Positions 58,235 to 64,000 of a stretch of 64,000 bases of DNA are shown piece by piece. How positions within the stretch are numbered: the first letter of the stretch is position 1; every line of letters begins with the position of its first letter. The notes beneath the pieces were generated by a model that was not told the origin of the DNA, made no database searches, and was given only the letters and a program-made list of their open reading frames with translations. The position numbers were made by a program, and so were the translations under genes. Source of the DNA: Ustilaginoidea virens (taxonomy: Eukaryota; Ascomycota; Sordariomycetes; Hypocreales; Clavicipitaceae); assembly GCF_000687475.1 (NCBI RefSeq), contig NC_057319.1, forward strand, positions 3,648,001-3,712,000, read 5' to 3'.

Positions 58235-59132
58235 CTAAAATCTATGTATCCTTTGGATTTCGCCATTGCCCTCCTATTTGAGGACATTGCAAGCGGAAAA
58301 ATACCCCTTTTCGCTGCGCATTTTTGCCTGCTTTCTTTCTTTCTTTTTTTTTTCTTTTTTTTTTTCTTTTTTTGGAGTTTTCAGACCCTGTCAACCGCAA
58401 CGAACCAGCCTTTTGTTCTCGTTCGTCGTGAGCCAAGTCCTTCGTCTGGAGGTATCAAGGACATCGTATCATTATCGGCGGAAAAGAAAATACCGGGGAT
58501 ACCTACTGACGGCCTAAGCATTCTTTTTCAGCTCATTTACGAAACAAAGTGAAAGCGAGTTGACTTCGTGGAAATGTTGGGTCACTCTTTATGCACGTGT
58601 GGTTGCAAATTTGTCCGGCACCTTTCGTAATTTTTTTATCTAGAGAGAGAGAGCGCTCTGGCTGACAAACAATAATAAAAAAAAAAGTACAAAAAAAATG
58701 CTAGATTCGATTCGAACGTGACGTCCAGATATGCATAAGTTTTCCAAAGTGGTTCTTCTGATACCAAAAGGTTCCCATTGTCGGCTATCGTTGAGCCGTT
58801 CTCGAGGTTCAACACAGCTTATCATCTTCCATCACCATTGCATCGCTCGTCCAGCCTGTCGATTCCTCCGATTTCAGATGCTGCAAGCAGGTGTGTGCTC
58901 AGTCTCGCCCATGATAACCGAACTTCTTTCGCCTCCTGATGTTTGATGCCAGTTATTACGGCGGGCATGCTTTTCAATTTTTCCATCGTACTCAAACGAC
59001 GCGCACAAGTTTCCGGTTTGGAAAAGCTTGATGGCATTGGGCATGGCCAGTACCCAGCTTCGTCCGCCGCGGAAGCTGCTTCCGCGGGCTCCTCAATGGT
59101 GCACAGGCCCTCATCGCTGTGGCTGGCGGCTT
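58235..59132. other. Convergent 3' intergenic DNA
   Basis: Between the epsin and centrin 3' ends. CT/T-rich tract at 58330-58375, poly-A near 58675-58698. No gene. Confidence 0.5.
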
Positions 59133-59932
59133 TTAGCCTGCCTCTTCCATCATCTGCATAAACTCGTCCAAGCTCACCCCCCCTTTCCCGTCGTGATCGA
59201 GGTGGTCAATCATACTCTGAATCTCTTCGTCCGACAAGGTTCTCTCGTCCTTGATCTCCTGCGCCAAGTGCCTCAAGTCTTCCACGGATATGAAACCATC
59301 CTGGTCGTAGTCGAACATGCTGAACACCTTGGCGGCCTCTTCGCGCGGGTCCCGACTCGCAATGAGCTTCGCGGCGCATAGCCGGAACTGGTCCAGATAT
59401 ACGTAGTATCGATTCACGGGGCAAGATTGCTGATTTTGCCATTCGGGGGGGACGGACCCGTAGGATTCAAGCAGCCGGAAGTAATCGGGCTTGGCCAAGT
59501 CGAAGCCGAGTGCGGCGAGGGAATGCTTGAACTCGTAGCTATTGAGCCAGCCTTTTTTCTTCATGTCCATTAGGTCAAACTGTCCACGGGCAGAGTCAGC
59601 AGTTGGGAATGCGCCGCTTCATGTTTGTTTTCCGAACAAATCAGGCGTGGGGGTTATGGGCTTATGCTGAGGAGAAGAAGAAGAAGAAGAAGAAGAAGAA
59701 AGAAGAAAAGAATGGAGGAGAAGAAAAGACTGACCACCTCGTCAATGTGTTCGCGGTCCTCGTCAGCAATAGAGCCATAGTCCTCGTTGTTGGACACCTG
59801 CGGAGCTAGGGGTTGCCTTGCTGGCTGTTGTTGCTGCTGGCTCTGGTGATTTTGTTGAAAAGGGTGCTGTTGGATGGGTCCGGTTCCTATTGAACGGCCT
59901 GGAAAAGGGCGCGGCGTTGTATGAGAGTTCAT
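59133..59932 (-). CDS. CDC31: Centrin (Cdc31-type EF-hand protein)
   Basis: Calcium-binding protein of spindle pole bodies; in yeast also part of mRNA export and DNA repair complexes. Exons are complement(59735-59932) and complement(59133-59579), 214 aa. The 155-bp intron contains a (TTC)n tract, and the join reads EDREHIDEV-FDLMDMKKKG. The first EF loop is degenerate (DMKKKGWLNSYEF). The third and fourth keep the acidic residues: DYDQDGFISVED and DHDGKGGVSLDE. Linker helix LGFDLAKPDYFRLLESYG is centrin-like. The N-terminus is Gln/Pro-rich and longer than in yeast. Divergent from the nucleoporin gene. Confidence 0.88.
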
Positions 59933-61301
59933 AATGATGCTTGGTGAATGGTAGACGGGAACAAAGCTGTCGCGTGGACAGGTCCTGTCAATGAGGACGA
60001 GCTCCAGGTAGAAAAGCTAGGAACGGTGCAGCGCCTCGTCTTTGGCGATGATTTCGAAACGGATAATGGCAGAGCAGGCAGTGATTCTGTTGTTATTGTT
60101 GTAAGTTTTTTTTTTTCGGGCTTCTTCTTTTTTCTCGCCCTTCTCGTTGTTTCAGCCAATGCAACGGAGTGAACCAAGTGCGGAAGTTTTGCAGTTGGCC
60201 ATGCGACGCGCGCGGTTTGAGGCCTAGGCCAGCCCGATGGGAGGTGACGCGACGTTGACATGCTACAGACGGAGTACTCCATACTGCAACCAGCTATTGA
60301 CCTTGTCTATCTGTACAATGACAACTTCGTGCAACCCCTAAGTTCCTAAGAGGCGCGCCATTACAGCAGGTCTGGTGCTGACTGGGCACCAGACTGGACT
60401 CTTGGGGGCGCCTGACCAGTGGCTGTGCCTGGCCTCCAGTGGCATTTGCTTGATCCCCAGCGCAAGGCTGGCGTTTTCGCAAGGCACCAAGTCACAACCA
60501 TCGTCCACCCACACATTTGATTGGCTGGGTTCTGGATCCAGTTTGTTCTGACCAATTGGGCTCGAAGTTGTGGTCTGAGGCAGCAACGGCCAGGTTGGGT
60601 CTAGGATGACAAGGATGACAAGCTTCACGTTCCTTCCCAGCTGGGTGGGGTCGCTCATTTGGCGGGCCAAAAAAAAAAAGCTGGCTGGGCTTTCTGGGAG
60701 ACGTTTATCCTTACGTTTAGTTTATCCTTACCTTTATCCTCCCAAGTTCTAACCAACGCCTTGCTTGACGGGAGCCAAACAGACAAAGGTGAAAAGGGCA
60801 TGCTACCCATTACCATCGTCTCGGCTGTGTCTCATCTCATCCCAAATTTTCTCCCTCATCCTTCTTTTAACCATCACAGTCACTTTACGACTTTATCTTC
60901 TCTGCGGCCGTCCTGCGCTGCACAGTTGCGGACCCAGCATCTCGGTGCGAGACTGAGTGTCGGACTGGGACTTTCGCGCGTCTCCTATTGCTACAAAAGG
61001 CCTTTGTGACCACGCGCCTTTGTGACCACGCGAGCGAGCCGATCATTCGCCGGAGTATTTTCGAGGATAGTGCTCGCCTCTGTAAGGATCAACAATCATT
61101 CAGCCTAGCGAGGAGCGACGATCGGTTCAAATTGCTCTCAACTCGTCGCGAGTCAGCGCTAGTCTTCAAACTCGCCATCAAAGCTCATCATCACCAAAGG
61201 AAGAAAAAAAGCATCAAAAAAAATAAAAAAAAAATAAACACCTTTCTGAGGCCCAGTTGGCCGGAATTCACTGAAAGCGTATCCCTGACGCGTCTGCAAC
61301 C
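59933..61301. other. Divergent region between centrin and nucleoporin
   Basis: No gene is supported. A TACTCCATAC/CGGAGTACTCC word lies near 60270. A perfect 16-bp tandem pair (CCTTTGTGACCACGCG) lies at 61002-61033, and an AT-rich A tract at 61205-61240 near the start codon. Confidence 0.5.
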
Positions 61302-64000
61302 ATGTCATTCGGTGGCTTCGGCGGCTTCGGCCAAAACAACAACAGCCAACAACAGCCCACTGGATTTGGAGGGTTCGGGGCCAATAATAATAATAATAAT
61401 AATAACTCGACGGGTACGTATTTATTTGTGCGGCGGTCTTGATTTAGCTGTGACCTGGCGTCCGGCGATTGACACAATTCGAAAATAGGGTTCGGTACGT
61501 CCTCGTCTGGAGGTTTTGGCCAGAACGCCGCATCTGGAGGCGGCTTGTTTGGGAACAACAACCAAGCTTCTGGTAGTGGATTTGGTTCTTCTACGACTTC
61601 CGGTACGACCTCGCTGTCTCGTTGTTTCGGTTTCACGACCATGCTTCCAGGCACAACTTGCCACGGTTACATAAGGATCCGAGGTGTGGACAATCATGCT
61701 GATTGCTAACGTTTTTGATAGGCGGCTTCGGATCGAATACCGGAGGCGGTTTCGGAAGCAAACCCGCCTTTGGCACGAGCACATCGGGCGGCTTGTTTGG
61801 TGGCAGCAGTAACAACACAACTACCAACACGTCTACGTTTGGCGGTTTTGGTGCCAATAACACCTCCAGCAACACCACGTCCTCACCCTTTGGAGGCGGC
61901 AGCAATACTAGCAGTGGAATTTTCGGCGCGAATAAAGCTGGTTTTGGTGCGCCCAACAATACCGGATCGTCTCTGTTTGGTGGAGGAAATACGAACTCCG
62001 GAGGCTTTGGTACTACCAGCACTGGGTTTGGCGCCACGGGTGGTGCGGGCGATCCTCCGGGCACCGCGTCGACTCCTTTTAACGCATACACGGAGAAAGA
62101 GCCAAACAGCTCCATTTCCAACTCTTACCAGAACATTCTGTTTCAGGAACCTTATAAAAAATGGTCGTCCGAGGAGCTTCGATTAGTCGACTACGCCCAA
62201 GGCCGTCGGCATGGCAATGCCACTGGCGGCGGTGCCTTTGGCGTCAGCTCTGGGTTCGGAGGATTTGGCTCCAATACCAATACTGCTCAACCAACCAATC
62301 TGTTCGGAACAAGCAACGCCCCGGCTGGCGCTGGACTCTTTGGCAGCAATGCCAACGCAACAGGCAACTCCAGCTCTGGATTCGGTGGCGGAGGGTTCGG
62401 CGCCACCAACCAGAGCAATGCCGCCGGGAGTGGTCTGTTTGGAGGCGCCAACAAGCCCGCAGGAGGCGGGCTATTCGGTAACACTCAAACACAACAAAAC
62501 AGTGGAGGAGGTGTGTTTGGTGCTAGTGGTTCCGGAGGATTTGGTACTCCGACGACGAACAACACTTTCGGAGCCAACAACAGTGGAGGTGGATTGTTTG
62601 GAAGTAACGCCAACAAACAAGGTACAGGGTTTAGCTTCGGAAATAACAATAACACGAATACCACCAACGCTGGATCCGGCTTTGGCAGCACCTCCGGCAG
62701 TGCGTTTGGCTCGACGGCGAATACCACGGGCTCAACTTTGTTCGGCAATAACGCCAATACTTCCCAGTCGACGGGTGCTGGCCTGTTTGGAGGTGGTACC
62801 CAGCAGCAACAGAATACCTCCTCTGGCTTCGGCGCCGGCTTCGGCGGCCAGCCGAGCCAGAACCAGCAAAGCGGTGGCATTTTCGGCAATCAGCAAAAGC
62901 CTGCTGCTGGGGGGTTATTCGGAGGCGCCGCGACCGGCACAACTTCAGGCGCCGGGGTTTTTGGCGGCAATAATGCGCAACAGCAAAACACCGGGGCCGG
63001 TCTCTTTGGCAGCACGGGCAATACTTCCTCTGGGGAAAGTCTATTTGGGAACAAAGCGACCACTGGCGGAGGTTTATTCGGAGGGGGTAGTACCACTCAA
63101 TCCGCTACGGGGGGGGCGTCACTCTTTGGCGGGAACAACCAACCGCAGCAGGCTGCTGGCGGTGGCATTTTTGGAGCCAGCAACAGTCAGAAGCCTGGCG
63201 GCGGCCTCTTTGGTGGTTCTGCTCAGGGTAGTGGCGGACTCTTTGGCAGCCAACCCAACCAAGCATCGGGCGGAAGCTTGTTCGGAGCCGGCGCAAACCA
63301 GCAGCAAAACCAAGGCATCCTGGGCAACTCCCTACTAGGCAGTACGCAACAGAACAACAACATTCCCCAGGGCCTCACTGCCAACCTAAACGATGTTTCC
63401 GCGTACGGAAGCCCCTCCTTGTTCGCTGGCCTTGGCGGAAACGAGGTGACCAACCCAGGACCTCTCGCTACACCTCTCGGCAACAACTCCAAGCCCCGAA
63501 AGAGCTCGATTCTTCCCATGTACAAGCTTGCTCCAGCCACCGCTGCCTCTCGCTTTGGCACCCCGCAGAAGAGGGGATTTGGTTTCTCGTATAGCTCCTA
63601 CGGCACCCCGGGTGGCAGCCCCGCTAGTAGCATTTCCAGCACTCCAGGTACAATGGGTCGCAGCCTGCTGGGCCCAAGCTCAAACGGCTCCTTGAACAGG
63701 AGCATATCGACAAGCAACCTCCGCCGCAGCTTCAATGCTGAAGACAGTATTCTTGCTCCCGGCGCTTTCGCCTCGAGCTCTAATACTCGTTGGTACGGGA
63801 GTACTGGCTCCAAAAAGCTGGTGATCAACCGGGATATCCGCAGCGATCTGTTCTCCACTCCTCAGAAGGACAAAACCGAGGGCAACGGCAGTGTCCGCAA
63901 ACTATCAAAACGCGTGAGCTTCGACACAAGCACTGCGGAGTCTCAGGATGAAACCCCCGTTCGAAATGCTCTCCCACCCCCCGAGGATACCCCTACCTCC
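61302..64000 (+). CDS. Nup98-type nucleoporin (partial, runs off the window)
   Basis: FG nucleoporin of the Nup98/Nup100/Nup145N family; forms the permeability barrier of the nuclear pore. Exons are 61302-61413, 61489-61602 and 61722 to beyond 64000; introns 75 and 119 bp. It starts MSFGGFGGFGQNNN. Dozens of GLFG and FG repeats follow (for example SGGLFGGSSN, GAGLFGSNAN). The GLEBS site that binds Gle2/Rae1 is at about residues 194-238: NAYTEKEPNSSISNSYQNIL, then FQEPYKKWSSEELRLVDYAQ. After the FG region come a Ser-rich linker and KKLVINRDIRSDLFSTP. The window ends before the expected C-terminal autoproteolytic domain, so it cannot be seen whether a Nup96 part is fused behind. A long plus-strand frame at 62211-63338 is a repeat-driven shadow. 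Confidence 0.93.

Noticed and set aside
62211..63338. 375-codon plus-strand open frame over the nucleoporin
   Set aside because: It is a shadow of the FG-repeat coding sequence in another frame; the GLFG frame has the GLEBS motif and correct splice joins.
1..64000. CRISPR array, bacterial operon or biosynthetic cluster
   Set aside because: The DNA is fungal nuclear; no spacer-repeat array, and no PKS, NRPS, terpene synthase or P450 genes are present.

Overview
This window is eukaryotic nuclear DNA from a filamentous ascomycete. The genes carry short introns (mostly 53-155 bp, with GTANGT-type donors, CTAAC/CTGAC-like branch sites and YAG acceptors). Promoters are pyrimidine-rich, and intergenic DNA is full of the short words TACGGAGTA and CTAGGTACC. 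Protein content (Fig1, VanZ-like, CBM19-like secreted protein, Sec34/RINT1 tethers, Nup98) fits Sordariomycetes, most probably Hypocreales. The exact genus cannot be read from the window.

Layout, left to right: a Nab3-like RRM protein (+; 5' end may lie outside); a ferric reductase (-); a decayed gene of a fungal-only family between two 98-bp direct repeats (6.3-7.4 kb); cytosolic serine hydroxymethyltransferase (+); the SAGA subunit Spt7 (-); a VanZ-like membrane protein, prefoldin subunit 3 and a 944-residue putative mitochondrial protein (all +); a secreted Ser/Thr-rich protein with a CBM19-like cysteine domain (+); a protein tyrosine phosphatase and an FMP25/RCC1 mitochondrial protein (both -); Cog3/Sec34 (+); a secreted lipocalin (-); a Ymc-type mitochondrial carrier (+); a Tip20/RINT1 tether (-); a poorly defined 44.6-46.5 kb stretch; the calcium regulator Fig1 (+); a 2-oxodicarboxylate carrier (+); an F-box-like family gene interrupted by one in-frame stop (+); an AT-rich island; an epsin (+); a centrin (-); and a Nup98-type nucleoporin running off the right edge (+).

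Most genes are housekeeping: transcription and RNA processing (Nab3, Spt7), vesicle traffic (Cog3, Tip20, epsin), mitochondria (FMP25, two carriers, the 944-aa protein), cytoskeleton (prefoldin, centrin) and nuclear pore. They do not form an operon or a biosynthetic cluster. Accessory material is limited to the secreted CBM19-like protein, the lipocalin, two or three broken genes and many short tandem repeats. I found no convincing undescribed multi-gene system. The items most worth checking are the decayed gene between direct repeats, the F-box-like gene with a single stop, an 11-nt microexon, a GC-AG intron, a 180-bp promoter duplication and a possible tRNA-derived repeat.

Gene models were built by hand from splice signals, codon phase and family conservation. 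Exon coordinates are given in each entry, and every multi-exon model adds up to a whole number of codons.
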